From positions 10,296 to 74,295 of the forward strand of contig CAZDVW010000007.1 in assembly GCA_964509205.1 (NCBI GenBank): a stretch of DNA of 64,000 nt. The letters run 5' to 3'. The notes below the pieces were generated by a model, which saw only the letters and a program-made list of their open reading frames with translations, ran no database searches and had not been told where the DNA came from. Within the stretch, counting starts at the first letter, position 1. Every line of letters begins with the position of its first letter. Below are positions 17,818 through 25,872 of the stretch, one piece after another. The stretch is from Duodenibacillus sp964509205 (GTDB lineage Bacteria > Pseudomonadota > Gammaproteobacteria > Burkholderiales > Burkholderiaceae_F). The translations under genes were made by a program, and so were the position numbers.

Positions 17818-20166
17818 TTAGAACCCCGTACCAATCTGGAACTGGAAGCGTTCCGTCTTGTCCCCTTTCTTCTTGTTGATGGGGAAGGCCAAAGAAAACT
17901 TCAAAGGTCCGAGCGGAGAAATCCACGCTACGCCGAGACCCCACGAGTAACGCAAATCGCTGAAATCCATTTTCTGCCGCTTGTAGCTGTTGACACCTGT
18001 CGGCTCATAGCCCCAAACGGTACCGGCATCGAAGAATACAAGTCCGCGAAGCGTTTTATCCGCTCCCGGCAGCGGCGTCATCAACTCGGCGGAAAACACA
18101 ACCTGTCTGTCGCCGCCCAAATTGTCGTCATTTCCCAAATCACGCGGACCGAGCGAAGAACTTTCAAATCCGCGAACCGATCCGATGCCGCCGGCATAGA
18201 AGTTTTTAAAGAACGGATAAATTTTATTGCCGTACGTATCCCCATATCCGAACTGCGCATTGAGGCCCAATGTCCAATTTTTGGAAAGAGGAACATACTG
18301 CGTGAACTGGTACGTAGCGCGATAGTAGCGCAAATCGAACGCCGGCAAACTGACTTCGCCGCTAAAACGCTGGTAGCGGCCTCGAGTCGGCGCAAGAGGA
18401 TTGTCTCGGCTGTCTCGCGCCCAACCGACGGTAAGCAAAGCGGCCTTCGATGTTTTGCCGAACTCATCGACATACTTGAAGTAGCGATACGGAGAAGCTT
18501 TGTACGCACCGGAGATGGCTTCGGCCTCCGTTCCGCGCAACGTCACTTTCGTTGCTTCAACCTTCGCGCCAAAGTAGATAGTATCCAATTCCGTCACCGG
18601 AACGCCGAAATCAATACCGCCGCCCAACGTTTCGTACGCCACGTTGGAAACATCGAGTTCATCCAAGTCCGTGCGACGGTCATACACTTCCCAGTTGCGG
18701 CTGATACCCTCCGGCGTGATGTAAGGCTCGCCGAGACTGGCCGCAATCGTTCTCTGACTCTTACTCGTATTCACGTCAATGGAGAAAGCGTTTCCGGTGC
18801 CGAAAATGTTGTTCTGAGCAAATCCTGCCGAAAGAATGACGCCGTCGTCCGTTGAGTAACCGGCACCCAAAGAAATCGATCCGGTCGGACGCTCTTTGAC
18901 CTTGACCTCAAGATCGACCTGATCCCGCGTGCCTTCGACCGGCAAATGATTGATTTCAACGTTTTCAAAGTACCCGAGGCGGTCAATACGATCTCGCGAC
19001 AACTTCACCTTGTCGCTGTTAAACCAAGCCGACTCGTACTGACGGATTTCACGGCGAATGACAATATCGCGCGTGCGCGAGTTGCCGACGACGTTGACAT
19101 GGCGCACGTAAGCACGACGCCCCGGATCAATCATGAAAACAACGTGAACTTTGTGCGTTGCCGGATCCGTCACCGGATTGGGCAATGCCGAACAAAAGGC
19201 ATAACCGAGCGCGGAGAATTGTTCCGTGATTTTCTTGCTGACTTCGTTAATCCGTTCGGCGTTATAGGTCGAACCCGTCTTGATTTCTTTAATAAGGGGC
19301 TCGATTTCAGCCTCAAGACCCAGCATGTCGCCTGAGAGACTCACCTTGTCAATCTGGTACTTCTCGCCCTCGGAAAGGTTGATCGTAATGTAGATATCCG
19401 ACTTGTTTGGGGCAACGGAAACCTGCGTGCTGTCGATCTTGAAATCCAGATAACCCTGATTCATGTAAAAACTGCGCAAGCTTTCTAAGTCAGCCGCCAG
19501 TTTTTCGCGCGAGTACATATCACGCTTTGTGTAAAAACTTGACCAGACGCGCTCATGCAGCTGCATCTGATCGAGAAGGTCATCTGCATCGAAAACGCGA
19601 TTCCCGACAAAACGAATTTCCTTAATGGAACTTGCCGACCCTTCGTTCACGTTGATCGACACCTTCAGTCGATTGCGTTCAACCGGCGTTGTCGTCTTAT
19701 CGACGATAACGCCGTAAAACCCTTTCGAAAGGTACATACGGCGCATTTCCTGCTCTGCGCGGTCTAAGACGGAGCTGTCAAAGATTCGGCCTTCTGCCAA
19801 GCCGACATCCCTGAGGCTCTTCAAAGCGGCATCTTTATCGAAGGCCTTTACGCCGCTGATCTCAATGGCGGCAACAGCCGGGCGTTCTGTTACCGAAATA
19901 ACAAGGACGTCCCCTTCACTTGAAAGACTGACGTCACGAAACAATCCGGACGCGTACAAATCGTGAATCGCCTCCGACCCCCTCTCGGGCGTGTATTCGT
20001 CACCGACTTGAAACGGAAGGTGAGAAAACACCGTTCCGGGTTCTGTTCTCTGGATGCCTTCAATACGAATATCCTTGATCGTGAATATCTGCGCCAAAAC
20101 GCTTGAACCCAACATGGTCAAGAACGCAGCCACCACCGTCTGCTTGAATGCTTTACGTATTCTCAT
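17818..20166 (-). CDS. bamA: Outer membrane protein assembly factor BamA
   Basis: The 782-residue protein has a signal peptide ending in VLAQ and five POTRA repeats (about 26-430; the first begins FTIKDIRIEGIQRTEPGTV). The C-terminal 16-stranded barrel ends in phenylalanine, as outer-membrane proteins do. The VRGFESSS segment is the conserved VRGF motif of loop 6. BamA is the essential insertase for barrel proteins. It sits between rseP and skp, the standard arrangement. Confidence 0.96.
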   Translation of the reverse strand: MRIRKAFKQTVVAAFLTMLGSSVLAQIFTIKDIRIEGIQRTEPGTVFSHLPFQVGDEYTPERGSEAIHDLYASGLFRDVSLSSEGDVLVISVTERPAVAAIEISGVKAFDKDAALKSLRDVGLAEGRIFDSSVLDRAEQEMRRMYLSKGFYGVIVDKTTTPVERNRLKVSINVNEGSASSIKEIRFVGNRVFDADDLLDQMQLHERVWSSFYTKRDMYSREKLAADLESLRSFYMNQGYLDFKIDSTQVSVAPNKSDIYITINLSEGEKYQIDKVSLSGDMLGLEAEIEPLIKEIKTGSTYNAERINEVSKKITEQFSALGYAFCSALPNPVTDPATHKVHVVFMIDPGRRAYVRHVNVVGNSRTRDIVIRREIRQYESAWFNSDKVKLSRDRIDRLGYFENVEINHLPVEGTRDQVDLEVKVKERPTGSISLGAGYSTDDGVILSAGFAQNNIFGTGNAFSIDVNTSKSQRTIAASLGEPYITPEGISRNWEVYDRRTDLDELDVSNVAYETLGGGIDFGVPVTELDTIYFGAKVEATKVTLRGTEAEAISGAYKASPYRYFKYVDEFGKTSKAALLTVGWARDSRDNPLAPTRGRYQRFSGEVSLPAFDLRYYRATYQFTQYVPLSKNWTLGLNAQFGYGDTYGNKIYPFFKNFYAGGIGSVRGFESSSLGPRDLGNDDNLGGDRQVVFSAELMTPLPGADKTLRGLVFFDAGTVWGYEPTGVNSYKRQKMDFSDLRYSWGLGVAWISPLGPLKFSLAFPINKKKGDKTERFQFQIGTGF

Positions 20167-20233
20167 CGTTTCTAAATCTCAATCAACAGAACCCCGCCCC
20201 GGGCTAATGCTCAGACCGGGCATCATTTGACCG

Positions 20234-21589
20234 CTAGTCTAACTGAAAAAAACCGACGACATCGTTAAAAATTGCAAGCCCCATCAGGCAAAGAACAAAT
20301 GCAATGCCGATTCGAGTCAAAATTGCCGAAACCATCTTCGTCGGTCGCATCCCCGTTATGAGTTCCCAAACGTAAAGAACCGCATGACCGCCGTCCAGCA
20401 ACGGAACCGGCAGAAGGTTCAATATTCCGAGACTCACGGAAAGGAGAGCCAAGAAACTGATAAAGGCGTAGGCACCGATTTGAAGCGTCTTTCCGGCTAA
20501 GGTTCCGATCGTAACCGGACCTCCGACCGATTTAAGACTTTCTTTGCCTTCAATCATTCGCCAAATTCCGCCTGCGGTCATTGAAGCAAATCCATAGACC
20601 TGTCGAACGCCCATCCACATCGCCTCGGCCGGGTTATGCCGAACAAAGACCGTTGACGGAATGCTTGCAAGCGTTGCTCCGATCCGCAATACCTCTTCGC
20701 CGGAATCGAGTTTTGTCAGTTTCGGACGAATGGAAAGTTCCCGCTCTTGTCCGCTTTCGGCCTCTCGAATGCGCAATTGAATCGGCTTTGAAGCACTGGC
20801 GCGAATCACATCAATAACAGACTGAGCATCGGCAACGGCGCGTCCGTTTAACCGGAGGATTGCATCCCCCGATTTGAGACCCGCCGCTTCAGCGGCAGAA
20901 TCCTTCTCAACGCGGCCGACTAAGATCGACTCAATGTGCGGCACCAAACCGAACATCGCCGTCTTCCCTTTTGTTTCTTCGGAAGACTCTTCTGCGTAAA
21001 AATCCACCCAACGACTGGCTCCGGAAGCCGATTCAAACTGCACGCTGATTCTTTCTTTCGGCGCAAGGCCTGAAAGAAGGCGATGCGCCTGAGAAAACGT
21101 CTCGATCGAATCCTCTCCGATGCGTTTAATTGTCCATCCGTCTTCAACACCCTGACGTTCTGCCTGAGACCCGACTGCGGGAAGACCGACCTTGGGTGCA
21201 ATCTCCTGCCCGCCGTACATGGCCAAACCGGCATAAAGGACGGCAGCAAATACTAGATTCATGACCGGACCGGCCAAAACGATGAGAAGGCGTTTTTTTA
21301 CATCGGCATTTTCAAACGCATGCGCCCAATCAAATTGCCTGCCCGGATAGTCTTTCTCCAAACTTTCCTTTTCTTCGAAAGAAAGCATCTTGACGTAGCC
21401 GCCGAGCGGAATCGACGAAAGACGCCATTCACATCCCCGCTTGTCCGTATAACGAAACAGAACTGAACCAAAACCGAGCGAAAAAGCAAGCACCGAAACG
21501 CCGCAAAGTCTGGCAACGATGTAGTGTCCCCATTCGTGAACCACGATGAGAATGGCAATCGCAAGGAAAAAACCGATAAATCCTGACAT
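20234..21589 (-). CDS. rseP: Site-2 zinc metalloprotease RseP
   Basis: The 451-residue inner-membrane protein carries the zinc motif HEWGH in its first membrane segment (about residue 18) and the third ligand in LPVPLLDGGH near the C-terminus. Two PDZ domains lie between them, with the second containing LKSGDAILRLNG. RseP cuts the anti-sigma factor RseA inside the membrane during envelope stress and clears signal-peptide remnants. It follows dxr and precedes bamA, matching most beta- and gammaproteobacteria. Confidence 0.95.
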   Translation of the reverse strand: MSGFIGFFLAIAILIVVHEWGHYIVARLCGVSVLAFSLGFGSVLFRYTDKRGCEWRLSSIPLGGYVKMLSFEEKESLEKDYPGRQFDWAHAFENADVKKRLLIVLAGPVMNLVFAAVLYAGLAMYGGQEIAPKVGLPAVGSQAERQGVEDGWTIKRIGEDSIETFSQAHRLLSGLAPKERISVQFESASGASRWVDFYAEESSEETKGKTAMFGLVPHIESILVGRVEKDSAAEAAGLKSGDAILRLNGRAVADAQSVIDVIRASASKPIQLRIREAESGQERELSIRPKLTKLDSGEEVLRIGATLASIPSTVFVRHNPAEAMWMGVRQVYGFASMTAGGIWRMIEGKESLKSVGGPVTIGTLAGKTLQIGAYAFISFLALLSVSLGILNLLPVPLLDGGHAVLYVWELITGMRPTKMVSAILTRIGIAFVLCLMGLAIFNDVVGFFQLD

Positions 21590-21604
21590 ACGACGTCTGC
21601 TTTC

Positions 21605-22777
21605 CTACCGAGTTTTCATAATCATTTCATGGGTACGAACGCGCGCAAGGGCATCAGCCTGAAGGATATCCTCCAAACTTTCCGGTGCGGGTCCCTGCAT
21701 GGCCTCAAGCATCTTTTGACACACTTGCGCAATTTCTGTAAATCGAATACGACGATCCAAAAAGGCGCCGACGGCAATTTCATTGGCCGCATTCAGGACA
21801 ATGGAGGCAATCCCTCCGGTCCTCAGCGTCTCATAGGCAGCGCAAAGAAGCGGAAAACGCTCCGTATCCGGGGCTTCGAACGTCAAATTGGAAAGTTTTG
21901 TGAAGTCAAGACGGTCTTCAATCCCGGAAATCCGCTCAGGGTATCCTAAGCAATACGCAATCGCCAGCCGCATATCCGTCGGTCCCATCTGAGCCAGAAC
22001 GGATCCGTCTGAAAACTCCACCATGGAATGGACGACAGACTGCGGATGAACAACAACACGGATATTTTCCGGAACGACATTAAATAAATACCGAGCCTCA
22101 ATGACTTCGAAGCCCTTGTTCATTAACGTTGCTGAATCAATGCTGATCTTTTTCCCCATTGACCAGGTCGGATGACAAAGAGCCACTTCCGGCGTCACTT
22201 CAGACAAATCCAAGTCGCGTCTGTCACGAAAAGGCCCCCCGGAGCACGTCAGCCAAATCTTCGCTTTCTTACGCTCGTCAGCTGAAGCTCCCTGCAAACA
22301 TTGAAAAATTGCATTGTGCTCGCTGTCGACCGGCAAAAGTTGAGCGCCGCCGCGAGAAACCGCCTGCATCAAGAGTGCGCCGCCGCAGACAACGCTTTCC
22401 TTATTAGCCAACAGCAAGCGTTTCCCGGCTTGAGCGGCGGCAAAGCTCGGTGCAAGACCGGCCGCTCCCACTATCGCCTGGATCACAACGTCCGTCTCAG
22501 CATCGGCCGCCAATTGTGCGATTGCATCGGAACCTGCTACGACCTCAATATCCGACAATCCCCTGAAACGAAGCGCTTCCTTTAGCGCAAGTGCTTGTGA
22601 CTTATCAGCAATCCCGACAATCTCCGGATGGTACTTTGCTGCCAATTCAGCCAACTCCTTGACGCGAGTGCCGGCCGCAAGCGATCGAATGCGGAAACGT
22701 TCCGGATAGCGTGAAAGCACTTTAAGAGAGCTGATGCCGATCGATCCGGTCGCCCCCAGAACAGCCACTCGTTGCAT
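21605..22777 (-). CDS. dxr: 1-deoxy-D-xylulose 5-phosphate reductoisomerase
   Basis: The 390-residue enzyme has the NADPH-binding loop GATGSIGISSL at its N-terminus, the metal/substrate motif LLPVDSEHNAIFQCL, and SGGPFRD. It makes 2-C-methylerythritol 4-phosphate in the non-mevalonate isoprenoid pathway, which ultimately feeds the undecaprenyl carrier made by UppS elsewhere in the window. It lies 15 bases upstream of rseP. In many betaproteobacteria cdsA precedes dxr directly; here the two are 8.7 kb apart. Confidence 0.96.
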   Translation of the reverse strand: MQRVAVLGATGSIGISSLKVLSRYPERFRIRSLAAGTRVKELAELAAKYHPEIVGIADKSQALALKEALRFRGLSDIEVVAGSDAIAQLAADAETDVVIQAIVGAAGLAPSFAAAQAGKRLLLANKESVVCGGALLMQAVSRGGAQLLPVDSEHNAIFQCLQGASADERKKAKIWLTCSGGPFRDRRDLDLSEVTPEVALCHPTWSMGKKISIDSATLMNKGFEVIEARYLFNVVPENIRVVVHPQSVVHSMVEFSDGSVLAQMGPTDMRLAIAYCLGYPERISGIEDRLDFTKLSNLTFEAPDTERFPLLCAAYETLRTGGIASIVLNAANEIAVGAFLDRRIRFTEIAQVCQKMLEAMQGPAPESLEDILQADALARVRTHEMIMKTR

Positions 22778-22782
22778 ACCAA

Positions 22783-23919
22783 TTATTTTCCTTTGCTTTT
22801 AAGCGTAATCAGTGCAATCTCATTGCTCGTGCCGATCCGTTGCATGAATCCGGTCCAAAGACCGGTTCCCGAGTGCACATAAAGGGCCATGCGGTGTCCG
22901 GAATCTGAAACCACTGTGTACAGTCCGCGAACAAAGCCTTCATTAAAAATAGCGACGGCAATCGACCACAGGTACGTTTGACCGCCGTGCGTGTGTCCGC
23001 TCAACATCAGATCAACACCGGAGTTCGACAACTCAGAGGCTAACCTCGGCTGGTGAGCCAAAGCCAGTGTAAAGGCATCCGGAGCTCCTTTCAGAGCTTT
23101 TTCAGGATCAGGCTCTTCTCTGTTAAAACGACCGGCTCCGCGATCCGTTAAACCGACAATCACAAACGGTGTCCCATGATACTGAAGAACGGAATGTTCA
23201 TTTCGAAGAAGACGCATTCCAAAAAGGGGAAGTTGCCGCATCCAACCGTCATAGTCAGCATAATGCTCGTGGTTTCCCTCGCAGGCAAACACTCCGAGAG
23301 GAGCCTGAAGTTTTCTTAAAGCCGCCAGTTCCCGAGCGCGCCTTTGAACCGTTGCATCCACAAAATCGCCCGTCACAACAATCAAATCAGCGTGAAGGTC
23401 ATTGGTTTTTTTAACAATTCTCTCCAAACGATCCGGGCCGAATACATTGGCCTGATGTAAATCGGAAAGTTGTGCAATGCGCAGTCCGTCCAGTGGCGCC
23501 GGAAGATTGTCGATTTCAACGGAAACAGTGTGAACAATCGGATCTTTAAAGGCATTGAACTGGGCAAAGGCACTGACTAGAACCGCACTCAAAAAGAGAA
23601 TACAGACGGTTCTTTTAGAGGAAAGAAACGTCTTTCGTTTGCCGAAAATGAAAAGCAGGACGATTGCGGCGTCTCGCAACAAAAAGAATATCGCACACTG
23701 CAAAAGAGCCAAAAGGAAAAATTCCCCGACAAGCATCGGATAAAGTCCGAGTGTCGGAGAAATGATGCCGCCTCCGAAAAATTCCACGACAAGCGGAAAC
23801 AAGCCGCCCGCCAAAAGAAGGAGGAAGAAAAGAAGTCGTCCGTTGCGGCGGCAGTTCGGCCAAACAACCCGTATCAGCAAATACAAAGCCAGAAAAGGAA
23901 CAATCGTAAAAATCATCAT
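22783..23919 (-). CDS. Membrane metallophosphoesterase (YaeI/LpxG-like)
   Basis: This protein of about 378 residues has four to five N-terminal membrane segments (about 1-135) and a calcineurin-like phosphatase domain. Its metal-binding motifs are seen in order: QLSDLHQ, VVTGDFVD, EGNHEHY and SGHTHGGQ. I place the start at ATG 23919 with GAGAGG upstream. It overlaps the stop of the histidine-kinase gene by 4 bases (ATGA), so it is co-translated with it. Relatives include YaeI/YkuE phosphodiesterases and chlamydial LpxG, which hydrolyses UDP-2,3-diacylglucosamine. Whether this one acts in lipid A synthesis is unknown; lpxB, lpxA and lpxD lie a few genes downstream. Confidence 0.8.
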   Translation of the reverse strand: MMIFTIVPFLALYLLIRVVWPNCRRNGRLLFFLLLLAGGLFPLVVEFFGGGIISPTLGLYPMLVGEFFLLALLQCAIFFLLRDAAIVLLFIFGKRKTFLSSKRTVCILFLSAVLVSAFAQFNAFKDPIVHTVSVEIDNLPAPLDGLRIAQLSDLHQANVFGPDRLERIVKKTNDLHADLIVVTGDFVDATVQRRARELAALRKLQAPLGVFACEGNHEHYADYDGWMRQLPLFGMRLLRNEHSVLQYHGTPFVIVGLTDRGAGRFNREEPDPEKALKGAPDAFTLALAHQPRLASELSNSGVDLMLSGHTHGGQTYLWSIAVAIFNEGFVRGLYTVVSDSGHRMALYVHSGTGLWTGFMQRIGTSNEIALITLKSKGK

Positions 23920-25868
23920 GCTCGGCCTCTCTTTCGCACGGATGCCGGGATTGAAAGCTTCACGCACGTTCCGTGCGGGTAAACCGCGGGATCGGCAGAA
24001 CTCACGGAAACAGTCGCCCCGATCCGTTCTGCGCGCTCGCGCATAATGCTCAAACCGAAATGCGACGACTTCCTGGATTCCGCAAGTTCCGGATCAATTC
24101 CGAGTCCGTTATCCATCACGCGCAACTCAAACTCATCGGCATTGTTAATGATGACGCTGACATGCGTAGCCTTGGCGTGCTTGCGTACATTCGCCAACGC
24201 TTCCTGCATAATGAACACAATCTGAAGTTTTTGCTGTTCCGTCGGCTCTCCGGCGGCTCCGTGCATGCGAAAGTCCACCGGAATATTCGTCTGTGCGCGA
24301 AAACGATCAACAACGGTCGTAATCGCCTCGGTAAACGGCTCACGGTGCAGACGTTCGCGGAAATTCAAAAGCAACTCACGAACATCCGCATACGATTCCT
24401 GCACGCCGGTCTTGATTTGACCGACGGTTTCTTCAACCAGTCCCTGATCCTTATCTCGAAGCGCCCCTTCAAGAATCTGCACCTGAAGATTGAGAAAAGA
24501 CAGGGACTGCGCAATGGAATCGTGCAGTCCCTGAGCCAGAAACGTGCGCTCCTGAGCCACGGCGAATTCCCGATCCCTGTTCACAAGACGGCGGTTGGCA
24601 ATGGCAACGGCCAAATGCGTTCCAAAGTTTTCATACAGCTGATTGCGGCGCGGACTCAGCTGCATGTCGCGGCCGAAAAAGAGCAAGTAAATTCCCAACG
24701 TCTTTCCGCCGCTTCGCACATGAAAACAGTAAGCACTTTTAAACTCGCGCATGGGGACAAACAACTGGTCAAACAACAGTTCTTTATTCCCGCTCGGGTA
24801 AAACTTAAGACCGACCTCGGTCAGAGAAAACTCCTCGGCATCCGTGTAAAAAAGCTCTCTTGAGTGAATGGCTTTCTGAGCCTCCTCGGGAAGATCCGTC
24901 TGTGCCACAAGTTTTAACTGCTGCGTCTTCTCGTCAAGAAGAAGAACGGCCGAGGCATAAGCTCCCGTGTAATGAATCAGTCGGAGCGTGAAGTTGTCGC
25001 ACATCTCCGTGACGCTCTGAACTTTTCCAAGAAAGGAGGTGATTTCGTAAAGCTGCGCAAGGTTTCTGTTTCTTTCTTCAACCGCAAATGTTTTTTGCTG
25101 CGTCGTCGTCTCAAGGCCCTGCACCAAACTCTGCAGGCGGGCCGCCATACGATTAAACCCGTCTGCGATGTGCTCAAATTCAGAACAACCGGGCAAGGAA
25201 AGTCGAACGGAAAGATTGCCTCTTGTAAACTCTTCAAGCGTCTCAGTCACGCTGTCAATGGGGCGAATTACCCACTTGACGAGATACCAAAGAATGACGA
25301 CAAGCCCCAAAACACAGAAAGCGACAAGCAGAATTTGGATGATTCGAGCCAGCGTCGCATAATCGGTTCGATCTGTCTGTATGAGCTCTTCAAGACTCGT
25401 CAGTTCGGGCATGATGCGTTCGATATCCTGCACATTAATCGGACTGGAGTGCTCTCTGGCCTCTGAAAGCAATCGGATCAAAATCGAATGCCATTGCACG
25501 CGAACGTTTTGCGTCAGAAGCAATATTTTTTCTTTGTGTTTGGAATCCGATGCTTCAACATTCAAACGAAGATTGCGGATGGAAGCACCAACCGAGTCGG
25601 TTAGTTCCTTAAATTCAACACGCGTGAAGCGATCATCCGTCATGATGTTCGCTTTATAAATATCTGTTCGAATCGATGAAACATATGAGAGCGACACGTA
25701 GTAGTCGTGCACCCTCTTGTTGAGAACAAATGTGTAGCTCACGGAAGCCGTCAACAGTGCAATCCAGAGCAAAATAACCGCCGTCAAACGCCAAAAAAGC
25801 GTATGCGTTATCAGTTCCGGTTTTTCAAGCGGCGCAAGGCCGTTCATCTGTGTCCCTTGTTTTTCCAT
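23916..25868 (-). CDS. NarX-type sensor histidine kinase (HisKA_3), no partner regulator nearby
   Basis: The 650-residue protein has two membrane helices (about 28-48 and 172-195) enclosing a periplasmic helical sensor. A HAMP domain, a GAF-like region (about 290-430) and the NarX-like kinase core with QGLHDSIAQSLS follow. The ATP-binding N box is in EALANVRKHAKA and the G box in DNGLGID. The periplasmic part lacks a recognisable nitrate P-box of the NarX type, so nitrate sensing should not be assumed. No response regulator is adjacent. ATG 25868 is used; ATG 25847 has a better AAGGGA site and is an alternative. Confidence 0.85.
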   Translation of the reverse strand: MEKQGTQMNGLAPLEKPELITHTLFWRLTAVILLWIALLTASVSYTFVLNKRVHDYYVSLSYVSSIRTDIYKANIMTDDRFTRVEFKELTDSVGASIRNLRLNVEASDSKHKEKILLLTQNVRVQWHSILIRLLSEAREHSSPINVQDIERIMPELTSLEELIQTDRTDYATLARIIQILLVAFCVLGLVVILWYLVKWVIRPIDSVTETLEEFTRGNLSVRLSLPGCSEFEHIADGFNRMAARLQSLVQGLETTTQQKTFAVEERNRNLAQLYEITSFLGKVQSVTEMCDNFTLRLIHYTGAYASAVLLLDEKTQQLKLVAQTDLPEEAQKAIHSRELFYTDAEEFSLTEVGLKFYPSGNKELLFDQLFVPMREFKSAYCFHVRSGGKTLGIYLLFFGRDMQLSPRRNQLYENFGTHLAVAIANRRLVNRDREFAVAQERTFLAQGLHDSIAQSLSFLNLQVQILEGALRDKDQGLVEETVGQIKTGVQESYADVRELLLNFRERLHREPFTEAITTVVDRFRAQTNIPVDFRMHGAAGEPTEQQKLQIVFIMQEALANVRKHAKATHVSVIINNADEFELRVMDNGLGIDPELAESRKSSHFGLSIMRERAERIGATVSVSSADPAVYPHGTCVKLSIPASVRKRGRA

Positions 25869-25872
25869 CGGC

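Noticed and set aside
23916..25868. Calling the kinase NarX and proposing nitrate control
   Set aside because: The periplasmic nitrate-binding motif is not recognisable and no NarL-type regulator or nitrate reductase is in the window.
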